DNA from: an uncultured Spirochaetia bacterium
GTDB taxonomy: Bacteria > Spirochaetota > Spirochaetia > SZUA-6 > Bin103
DNA length: 64,000 bases
Assembly: GCA_958296075.1 (NCBI GenBank)
Contig: CATQHW010000001.1
Span: forward strand, 372,001 to 436,000
Reading direction: 5' to 3'
Shown here piece by piece: positions 50,254-57,488 of this stretch (its first letter is position 1; each line of letters opens with the position of its first letter). Made by a program: the position numbers and the translations under genes. The notes under the pieces were generated by a model. It had not been told where the DNA came from, ran no database searches, and saw nothing but the letters and a program-made list of their open reading frames with translations.

Positions 50254-52743
50254 TCAGATAGAATGGATGGCGCAGTCCGGAAGCGCCGCCTGTAGTTTGT
50301 TGATCTCATGTTCCAACACTGGTGTATCAGACAAGAATATCGATTCAAGTCCGGTTAGCTGAGCGATGGGTGTCAAGTCGGACACCTTAGTCCGGTGTAT
50401 TTGAAGCTCCCGAAGCGAAGTGATGTGAGCGAGCGGTGAAAGGTCGGTTACCTGTGTCCCGTCCAGTGAAAGACGCCGAAGCGAAGTGATGCCAGCGAGC
50501 GGTGAAAGGTCGGTTACCTGTGTCCCGTCCAGCCAAAGATCCTGAAGCGAAGTGATGCCAGCGAGCGGTGAGAGGTCGGTTACCTGTGTCCCGGCCAGCC
50601 AAAGAACTCGAAGCGAAGTGATGTGAGCGAGCGGTGAGAGATCGGTTACCTGTGTCCCGTCCAGTGAAAGAACTTCAAGCGAAGTGATGCCAGCGAGCGG
50701 TGAGAGATCGGTTACCTGTGTCCCGGCCAGTAAAAGAACCTCAAGCGAAGTGATGCCAGCGAGCGGTGAGAGGTCGGTTACCTGTGTCCCTTCCAGTGAA
50801 AGATTCTGAAGCGAAGTGATGCCAGCGAGCGGCGAGAGATCGGTTACCTGTGTCCCGGCCAGTGAAAGAACCTGAAGCGAAGTGATGCCAGCGAGCGGTG
50901 AGAGGTCGGTTACCTGTGTCCCTTCCAGCCAAAGAACCTGAAGCGAAGTGATGCCAGCGAGCGGTGAGAGGTCGGACACCTGAAGGTCTATCAGACTTAG
51001 TTTCCGAATCCGATTCTTGTCATCTTGACGACCAATATCCGTAACAACGTCATGTGGCCTTAAGCGAGAACGCCGATTGAGTACGATTCGAGACAACAGG
51101 ATGTTGAGACGTACGGGTGAATCCTCATAGTCACACAGATGCGCAAAATTCTTTCCGAACACACAATCGCGAAGATCGTCGTACCAGTCATCTTCGGACA
51201 CGAGCAGTTCGAAGAGGAACACGAATGTCTCGAGCCACGTGCTCTTGTTCGCCCAGTTGGTCAAGGACTCGAGGTCGAATAGTCGAGATTTTCTATCTCT
51301 CACCCAAGCGGGGGTAGTGACTTCGCGCTTCATTGCATGTGCGGCGAAGTACTCCTGGAAGGACAGATGGATGAAGGCGTAGCGATCCTCGCCGCGCGGC
51401 AGGAGCAGACCGCTGCGACGCTTGACGAACTGGAGAAATCCCTCCGCAGTCTCCGCTTCCAAGGCGGAGTGACGTTCCATTTCATCCTGCACCCAGCGAA
51501 CAACGTCATCGCCATCGACGAGAATCTCTGAGCTGTCGGTGTTCTCCTGTGCGTCCCGGCGGCATTGCATTTCATATCCGACCCGGGCGAGCCAGCGCTT
51601 CTTGAAGGGCAGGTCGGCGGCACCGGAGTAGATGCCGCGGAATTTGTCGATCGATTCAAGGTACGCCTCGGCGATGCGATCATAGAGCAGCGCCCGCTCC
51701 TGTGGCAGCGTAGCCTCGATTCGATGAATCAACGCCATCATGGTCAGCAGATGCGGGACCCGCGCCAGCCGGAGAATCGCCTCGTCCGCATGAACCGCTT
51801 CGACAAGGCGGGCGGCGTCTTCGCCCGCGCGCACCGCCGCTGCCTCCCGCATCTCGTACCATCTGCGGGCAAACGCCCTGATGCGCCGATCATCGAACGG
51901 TGCGAGGTAGCGTGTAACGACCAAGTCAGGTCGGAAACCCTCGGCCCGCTGATTGAGCAGAGAATCGACTGGCCGATCGGTTCCACGGCCATTACGGGCT
52001 CCGTCACTGTCGCCGTATCCTTTGTGGTCCGGCACGCCGCGGCGGGTGTCCCCGTCGTAACGGCCGAATGGCATCTCTTCGTAGCCGATGATCCTTGATG
52101 TCAATAGCCAACGACAACCTGGGTAGCGACCGATTCCGTCGAACACGGCCCGCTGAAGTTGCTGGCGTATCCCCAGATCGGCGATCTCGTCGATACCGTC
52201 GAGCAGAATGAAACCCCGCCCGTCTGCCAGGGTTTTGGTCAGCAACGTGCCGTCGCGCAGCGGCTCACTCATGGCGTGCGCCAGAAACGCTTGCAGCAAC
52301 CCATCGAAATCCGTCACGTCCTCAAGACGAAGTTCTCTGAGGACCATGGGAACCGGCAGATGCCAACCGATACGCTCCACCAAGCGGTTCTCTGCGGGAC
52401 GCGATAGTAGCCAGACCAGATAATTGACAAGCGATGATTTCCCCGCTCCGGGATCGCCCAGAAGCACGATCGGCTTGTCGACGGTGATCGCCTGCAGCAG
52501 ACGTTCCGCATCCTCGGTCCACTCCGCTGGATCTTCATCGGGAGAAACGTAGCGGCGCGCAACGAGCGGCTCGACGAACAGGCGGTCGACGATGACGTCG
52601 GGATGGTCGCGGCGGTCCGGCAACCCGAGAAAGCGAATGTATCCATGCCAATCCCGCACGTTGGAGAGATAGGATCGAAGCGCCCGGTTGGCGAACAGGT
52701 CGGTCATCGTCAAAGGGGTGCCGGGGTTGGCCAAGCTCTTCAC
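50254..52743 (-). CDS. NACHT NTPase with C-terminal leucine-rich repeats
   Basis: The 829-aa protein carries a STAND/NACHT module: Walker A PIVLLGDPGAGKSSLVNYL near residue 93, Walker B GFILLDGIDEIADLG near 181, and CRWLLTSRIIGYEEM (sensor). A helical middle (FIHLSFQEYFAAHAMKRE) is typical of NACHT NTPases. About ten 22-residue leucine-rich repeats follow, residues about 585-800, e.g. TQVTDLSPLAGITSLQVLSL. NACHT-LRR proteins act as pathogen sensors in eukaryotes, and bacterial NACHT proteins defend against phage. The gene starts in a 4-bp overlap with the KAP gene. No effector domain is obvious at the N-terminus. Confidence 0.85.
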   Translation of the reverse strand: MKSLANPGTPLTMTDLFANRALRSYLSNVRDWHGYIRFLGLPDRRDHPDVIVDRLFVEPLVARRYVSPDEDPAEWTEDAERLLQAITVDKPIVLLGDPGAGKSSLVNYLVWLLSRPAENRLVERIGWHLPVPMVLRELRLEDVTDFDGLLQAFLAHAMSEPLRDGTLLTKTLADGRGFILLDGIDEIADLGIRQQLQRAVFDGIGRYPGCRWLLTSRIIGYEEMPFGRYDGDTRRGVPDHKGYGDSDGARNGRGTDRPVDSLLNQRAEGFRPDLVVTRYLAPFDDRRIRAFARRWYEMREAAAVRAGEDAARLVEAVHADEAILRLARVPHLLTMMALIHRIEATLPQERALLYDRIAEAYLESIDKFRGIYSGAADLPFKKRWLARVGYEMQCRRDAQENTDSSEILVDGDDVVRWVQDEMERHSALEAETAEGFLQFVKRRSGLLLPRGEDRYAFIHLSFQEYFAAHAMKREVTTPAWVRDRKSRLFDLESLTNWANKSTWLETFVFLFELLVSEDDWYDDLRDCVFGKNFAHLCDYEDSPVRLNILLSRIVLNRRSRLRPHDVVTDIGRQDDKNRIRKLSLIDLQVSDLSPLAGITSLQVLWLEGTQVTDLSPLAGITSLQVLSLAGTQVTDLSPLAGITSLQNLSLEGTQVTDLSPLAGITSLEVLLLAGTQVTDLSPLAGITSLEVLSLDGTQVTDLSPLAHITSLRVLWLAGTQVTDLSPLAGITSLQDLWLDGTQVTDLSPLAGITSLRRLSLDGTQVTDLSPLAHITSLRELQIHRTKVSDLTPIAQLTGLESIFLSDTPVLEHEINKLQAALPDCAIHSI
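50335..50985 (-). repeat. Tandem 66-bp repeats encoding the LRR region
   Basis: Ten units with a 66-bp period, eight or nine of them nearly identical at the DNA level (e.g. GCGAAGTGATGCCAGCGAGC). The variable positions cluster in one short window that encodes the residues after ITSL (QVLWLEG, RRLSLDG, QDLWLDG, RELQIHR). This points to recent tandem expansion with diversification of the exposed face. Confidence 0.85.
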
Positions 52744-54155
52744 GTTTGATCTCGTCCGAGATAATGGTGGAATTGGTCCGGGCTCACTTCTACGCCGAGG
52801 TGCTGGATCAAGGACTGGATACAGAATACGCGAGCATCCGCAGGGTCGGGATAGGTGCTTTCCATGCTACTCTGCTCTGTTTGTCCGTCCCTACCCGTAT
52901 CAGCTTCCTTCGGGCGAATCAGAGACTTCAGGAACGAAAGAGTAGTCTGTCCTCCGTTACACCAGTCATATATCTTCGTATAGAGATCGACATCGACTTC
53001 CCATCTCACGTAGAGATCGTGATGAAACTGGTAAATGTATGCAACGATCATGAGAAGCTGTGTTTCCCGGATCGCAGCCTGTTCTCTCTCTTCCTCCGGC
53101 AGTGTCGTAGATACCTTCGGAAGCCGTACCCATAACCTCCCGATCAGATTTGCAAGACCTTTGAGACGCCGGGGGTTGGGTGGTAGACAGTGATGATCCT
53201 TTACCCCACGATGATCCTCTACCCCACGTATGATCCGGCGGCAGGCGGCTTCGTCAGCTACCGTTTTCTTCAGGAGTTTCGCGAGGAACAGATGGGGCTG
53301 CCGAACCGTAGGCAGCCGCCACACATTCTGGCACAGCTTCTCCAGGTAGGCGGCGGCACGAACCTTGCGGGTCTCATCGTCCTGTATCTGTATCTGAATG
53401 CCGATCGCCTCCTCTATCACCTTCTGGTTCATTCCCAGGACGAACACGCAATTTTCCAGAGTCAGATATATCTTGAGACCTTCCAGCAGGCGATAGGCAG
53501 CGGTGGACTCGCAGCGATCGATATCGTCGATGAAGATGACAAGACGACGCAACGGATTACGCTTAGGCTGCAGCAATAGCTGATCGATGGCTTCGCGCAG
53601 GTGCTGGCGCATGGTATGCGACGGCAGAGGAGTCGCAAGATTCTCGGCCTTCCACTCGCGATTGGCTTGCTGGATCTTGGAGTATTGGAAGCCTATCTTC
53701 TTCGTTAGGTCCTCAAGGGAAAGCAGGGCACCTCGGGCGGCCACCTTGGCGGCGTTGGGAATCCGCCGCAGGGTTGACAACTGCGCGCGCATCTCCTGCA
53801 GCAGCGCGACGACGGGCACGTCTTCGTATTGATAGCGCCAAGCGTCGAACCAGATCGCGCGGATCGTCTTTTCGTGCCTCCCCTTGGCTAGGTCACGCGA
53901 TGACGCTTCCTTCGTCGCGTCGTCGGACTGCTGTGGGCAGGCGCCCATCAGGTACCACTGCACCTGATGCAGGAAGCTCGTCTTCCCCAACCCCCAGTCG
54001 CCATGAACGCCAAACACCTGCGGCGGCGTACAGGTGGCGACCGCTTCTCCGACTTCCCGAATCAGCGCTCCCCGCTCAAGGTCATCCTGTAGCGTCGGTT
54101 CGTCGTTGTGCATCGCTCGGCCTCCTGCTATCCACCCGTCATTGCCGGTTTCCAT
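52740..54155 (-). CDS. KAP-family P-loop NTPase
   Basis: The 471-aa protein has Walker A GVHGDWGLGKTSFLHQVQWY near residue 50, WFDAWRYQYEDVP, and Walker B LVIFIDDIDRCESTAAYRLL near 205, all typical of KAP NTPases. KAP proteins usually carry membrane helices inserted in the P-loop domain; none is evident here. The start may be ATG 54113 (MHNDEPTLQDDLERGAL). It overlaps the NACHT gene by four bases, so the two NTPases are probably made together. Confidence 0.82.
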   Translation of the reverse strand: METGNDGWIAGGRAMHNDEPTLQDDLERGALIREVGEAVATCTPPQVFGVHGDWGLGKTSFLHQVQWYLMGACPQQSDDATKEASSRDLAKGRHEKTIRAIWFDAWRYQYEDVPVVALLQEMRAQLSTLRRIPNAAKVAARGALLSLEDLTKKIGFQYSKIQQANREWKAENLATPLPSHTMRQHLREAIDQLLLQPKRNPLRRLVIFIDDIDRCESTAAYRLLEGLKIYLTLENCVFVLGMNQKVIEEAIGIQIQIQDDETRKVRAAAYLEKLCQNVWRLPTVRQPHLFLAKLLKKTVADEAACRRIIRGVEDHRGVKDHHCLPPNPRRLKGLANLIGRLWVRLPKVSTTLPEEEREQAAIRETQLLMIVAYIYQFHHDLYVRWEVDVDLYTKIYDWCNGGQTTLSFLKSLIRPKEADTGRDGQTEQSSMESTYPDPADARVFCIQSLIQHLGVEVSPDQFHHYLGRDQT

Positions 54156-54345
54156 GGAACCAGTTCAGAATGACAGAAACGCGGGCGCTCGTCACCTTCC
54201 GCAGGAGGACCCAGATCCGCGCCTGACGTCGCTGGAGACCGCCGCCAGCGCCCCGAGGCCGCGGAGCAGGCCGGCTGGCGACCAACGCTCTGAGACCAGC
54301 GGGACCCCGCAGGCTAAACTGCCCGCAGCGGAACGGAGCGGCACG

Positions 54346-54600
54346 ATGGAGTTCAGCGAGGAGGTCATCAGGCGCCGGTTTGCGGTTGGGCACGGACGGC
54401 CGCTGGGAGTTCAAGCAGATCGAGTTCCGCGGCAACCGCCCGGTCGGTCCCAATCGGGACAGTCTCGCCGACGAACTGGCGGCCTTCGCCAACGGGAACG
54501 GCGGGGTGTTGCTCTGCGGCGTGACCGACGACGGCCGCGTTCAGGGGATGACCCGCGCTCAGTTGGACGCGGTGGAGCAGCTCGTCATCACCTGCACGGA
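54346..54600 (+). pseudogene. AlbA_2 DNA-binding domain fragment, frameshifted and truncated
   Basis: MEFSEEVIRR from ATG 54346 is followed, after a one-base shift near 54378, by RLGTDGRWEFKQIEFRGN, LADELAAFANGNGGVLLCG and VTDDGRVQGMTRAQLDAVEQ, the AlbA_2 (Schlafen-like) core. Similarity stops at about 54600 (LVITCTD), exactly where the oppositely oriented protease fragment also ends. The ATP-binding half is absent. Confidence 0.75.
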
Positions 54601-54910
54601 TGTCGTCGAGCTGGTACTCGCGCAACCACTCCAATCCGGGGATCTGGTAGACGGCTCGGACGAAGTTCTGAATGGAACCGATGGTCTCGATCACCAAGAC
54701 CTGTTCTGGCAGAAGACCGAGCGGGTTGTCCCGTAGCGCCAAGCGTCGTTCTTCCAGCGCTTCCTGGAGACGCTGAAACTGCGGCACGAGCCGTTGCGCT
54801 TGCCTCGTGTGACCTGGACTCTTGATTCTTCCAGAGCCGCCATTTCTCCGTGCGCGGTCGGCCGCAACTGGCTCAGGAAAGACGAGAAGCGGGAAGTCGG
54901 TATCGGCCAT
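54600..54910 (-). pseudogene. Truncated subtilisin-like protease (IetS-type), N-terminal prodomain only
   Basis: MADTDFPLLVFPEPVAADRA, GGSGRIKSPGHTRQAQRLVP, NPLGLLPEQVLVIETIGSIQ and GLEWLREYQLDDI match the N-terminal region of the S8 proteases that pair with AAA ATPases (IetAS). After about 103 residues the match ends at the junction with the AlbA_2 fragment. The catalytic Asp, His and Ser are all lost. The start is two bases after the ATPase stop, the normal operon arrangement. Confidence 0.75.
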
Positions 54911-54912
54911 TG

Positions 54913-55920
54913 TTATGAATTCGCCCGGTCTTCGTCTGCGCTTTCACTGGGTCGCTTGGGCGTATACCGCTTCTTCCATTGGCGCAGCCGACGCCCGACG
55001 ATGGCTTTGATGTCAGCGTCCGGTTGTTCGATGGCGATCCGGCGCAGCACATCCGTTCCGAAGTCTTCGACCTCGGCGAAGCTCAATCCACGCAGCCGCT
55101 GGGCAAGGCTCCGCGGCGACAGGCCGAGCGGCTGTCCATGCCGCTTCTCGAAACGTCTGAACCACTCCTCGATCTGGCCCTGAGTCGGGGCCGGCAACTC
55201 CAGCCGAATCTGGAAGCGGCGCCACACGGCGCGGTCGAGCAACTCCGGATGATTGCTTGCCGCAACCGCTACGACGTAACTGGGAAGAGCGTCGATTTGA
55301 AGTAATAGCGAACTCACGACGCGCTTTATTTCACCGGTCTCGTGCAGGTCGCCGCGCTCCTTTCCCACCGAATCGAACTCGTCGAAGAACAACACGCAGG
55401 CCCGCGATCGGGCGTGTTCGAAGACCTGGCCGATCCGCTGCGCCGTCTCGCCCAGATAGCTGCCGATGACGGCCTCATACCGGACGACGAGCAGCGGAAC
55501 GTTCAAGGTGTACGCCAACGCCTCCGCGAGCGTGGTCTTGCCGTTTCCCGGAGGACCGGCGAGCAGCACCCGGTTGCGGGGCTCCAGGCTGTACGACCGA
55601 AGCAGATCGGCGCGGTGCTGCTCGGCCACCAACTCACGCATGGTCTCCTCCGCCTCCGCAGGCAGCATCAAGTCTCCCAGGCAACGAGCGGGTATTGTCT
55701 CGGTTACCAGAGGTCCTGGCGCCGAACGGCTGCGGAGGGGGGCCGTCTGCCCGCGCCGGCCGTTATCGGATTGAAGCTGCGCCAACAACCGGTCCGCCAG
55801 GATAGTGTGATTCTTCGCCCGTTCCTCGGCGGCGAGCGCTTCGACCGCCTTCCGTAGTTGCAGGTCGTCGCCCTGCCGGCTGGCCTTGATCAGTGTCAGG
55901 ATCAGGTCGGCGCGTGCCAT
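54913..55920 (-). CDS. ietA: AAA+ ATPase, IetA-like
   Basis: The 335-aa protein has an N-terminal helical part, Walker A VLLAGPPGNGKTTLAEALAY near residue 119, Walker B ACVLFFDEFDSVGKERGD near 175, and the sensor region VVAVAASNHPELLDRAVWRR. It is the ATPase half of the IetAS defence pair (ATPase plus subtilisin-like protease). The gene looks intact, but its protease partner is truncated, so the pair is presumably inactive unless another protease is used. Confidence 0.8.
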   Translation of the reverse strand: MARADLILTLIKASRQGDDLQLRKAVEALAAEERAKNHTILADRLLAQLQSDNGRRGQTAPLRSRSAPGPLVTETIPARCLGDLMLPAEAEETMRELVAEQHRADLLRSYSLEPRNRVLLAGPPGNGKTTLAEALAYTLNVPLLVVRYEAVIGSYLGETAQRIGQVFEHARSRACVLFFDEFDSVGKERGDLHETGEIKRVVSSLLLQIDALPSYVVAVAASNHPELLDRAVWRRFQIRLELPAPTQGQIEEWFRRFEKRHGQPLGLSPRSLAQRLRGLSFAEVEDFGTDVLRRIAIEQPDADIKAIVGRRLRQWKKRYTPKRPSESADEDRANS

Positions 55921-55974
55921 GATCGTTCAGCTCCGCAGTCTATGGGCGGGAACGCAGCGCCGCAAGCCAGCCGG

Positions 55975-56197
55975 GCCGTCCTCTTCGGCGTCCCCGGTGG
56001 AGATTGCGGGCTCCCGATCAATCCGGGCGACCTGCTGCACGGCGATGAGCGGGCTGCTGACGATACCGGCCGAGATTGCCGACCGGGTCCCGCAACAGGC
56101 GCAGGCGGTGTTGGACGTGGAGGCGCCGCTGTTCGAGCTGCTGGAGCGTGACGAGGTGTCGTTGCGGGAACTGCTCGACGCGTATAACGTGCACTGA
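55975..56197 (+). pseudogene. RraA-family C-terminal remnant with several frameshifts
   Basis: Alternating frames give ASPVEIAG, LPINPGDLLHGDER and GLLTIPAEIADRVPQQAQAV, DVEAPLFELLERDEVSLREL, the end of an RraA-like protein (compare PVQVGGITVRPGDLIHGDRN in the intact gene at 27722). At least three shifts within 220 bases show advanced decay. Confidence 0.65.
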
Positions 56198-56199
56198 CC

Positions 56200-57009
56200 A
56201 TGGCCCACCGCATCTATGACCGCGCCGGCATGAGGAAGGTCCAGAAACCGCTCGCCGGCATACTCGCATCCGTAGCACTCACCGCCGGAGCACTGCTCGC
56301 CGGCAGCAGCCTTCTGTGGGGCGACCTTTACGACGTCAGATGGGGGTACGACGGAGACGTCGGCCCGGCGCACTGGGGCTCGCTCGATCCGGCGTTCGCC
56401 GCCTGCGCCCGCGGCTCCGAACAGTCGCCGGTAGACCTCGCCGACGCGCACTCCCGCATCCAGCCCATGATCGACTTCGACTACGCCGCGCGTTCGGCCG
56501 AAATCGTCAACAACGGCCACACCATCCAGGTGAACGTCGCGCCCGGCAGCGGCGTCATCGTCGACGGCGTGCGCTACGAACTGCTCCAGTTTCACTTTCA
56601 CCGCGGCAGCGAACACACGGTCGCCGGCGTCCGGCTTCCGTTGGAGTTGCACCTGGTCCACCGGAGCGACGAGGGCGCCTTGGCCGTGGTCGGCGTCCTG
56701 TACCGCGAAGGCGCCAGCAACCAGGCGCTCGCGCCGATCTGGGAGCTTCTGCCACCGGAGCCGGACGCCACGGTAGCACTCCCGGGCACGATGGACGTGG
56801 CGGCGTTGCTGCCGGATCGCCGCACGACGTGGCGCTACCGGGGATCGCTCACGACGCCGCCCTGCACCGAGAGCGTGTCCTGGCTGATCATGACCGAACC
56901 GATGACCCTGTCGGCGCAGCAGATCGCGACGTTCGCCGCGATCTACGACGGCAACTACCGACCCGTACAGTCGCTCAACGATCGCCTCCTCGGCCGGGAT
57001 GACCGATGA
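56200..57009 (+). CDS. Alpha-class carbonic anhydrase
   Basis: The 269-aa protein has a signal-like hydrophobic start (from ATG 56233: MRKVQKPLAGILASVALTAG), then WGYDGDVGPAHWGSLDPAFA, GSEQSPVDLADAHSRI, two zinc His in LLQFHFHRGSEHTVAG (residues about 130-132), the third in LELHLVHRSDEGALAVVGV, and RYRGSLTTPPCTESVSWLI. All alpha-CA signatures are intact. It catalyses CO2 hydration in the periplasm. The start is 56200 or, more probably, 56233. Neighbours are unrelated. Confidence 0.9.
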   Translation: MAHRIYDRAGMRKVQKPLAGILASVALTAGALLAGSSLLWGDLYDVRWGYDGDVGPAHWGSLDPAFAACARGSEQSPVDLADAHSRIQPMIDFDYAARSAEIVNNGHTIQVNVAPGSGVIVDGVRYELLQFHFHRGSEHTVAGVRLPLELHLVHRSDEGALAVVGVLYREGASNQALAPIWELLPPEPDATVALPGTMDVAALLPDRRTTWRYRGSLTTPPCTESVSWLIMTEPMTLSAQQIATFAAIYDGNYRPVQSLNDRLLGRDDR

Positions 57010-57488
57010 CGGGAGCGGTACGTATAACCACGAACTCGCTCGGTCAGGCGTCAGGGCGTCGTGTCGATAGCGAACGCTGACGATCGCATCGACCGCCGGC
57101 GCCATGATGTCTGCGATGACGCAGTCTGCCGATGAGGTCGCCAACACACCGCTCCAGTCGCGCTGACGGAGCACGACCCGGTACGCGTCGAGTGAGGTTG
57201 CACGTTGTTCCAAAATCTCAGCTACCTCGGCTGACCAGCAGTCATACCCCCGGGCTGGGCGAACCTACGGAAATCCCGGATAGCCATGTTCTTCGGGCGG
57301 GGGTTGACGCCGAACGACCGCCGCCGATATTGTGGTGGTCAACGGCGTCGAACTTCTCCGGCCGCGACCAGCATGACACGGTCGTGACCGGAGATCATTT
57401 CCACCAACGGTGACGGTGACTTCAGCAGCCAAAGACCATCCTGCCGTTCGAGCGCCGCCGCTCCACCGGGCGCGGTCAAGTCCGGCGG
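57010..57488. other. 479-bp gap without a gene, holding an orphan promoter element
   Basis: No frame looks coding. A minus-strand frame from 57213 lacks recognisable motifs and I reject it. The stretch contains the third copy of the NHLP-type promoter (57268-57333) but no precursor gene after it. Confidence 0.6.
57268..57333 (+). promoter_or_regulatory. Orphan copy of the NHLP-type promoter and upstream element
   Basis: CGGAAATCCCGGATA (57268-57282) is identical to the element of precursor 1 over 15 bases. After 21 bases comes TTGACG (57304-57309), an 18-base spacer and TATTGT (57328-57333). The geometry matches the two precursor promoters (22 bases, then TTGACA). Downstream there is only non-coding DNA and then a convergent gene end. 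Confidence 0.6.

Noticed and set aside
50335-50985. CRISPR array or minisatellite
   Set aside because: The 66-bp units are in frame with the NACHT gene and encode canonical leucine-rich repeats; no spacer-repeat structure.
56965-57213. Minus-strand frame starting MEQRATSLDAYRVVLRQRDW as a possible gene
   Set aside because: It runs into the antisense of the carbonic anhydrase, has no ribosome site or recognisable motif, and the part outside the neighbour is only about 65 codons.
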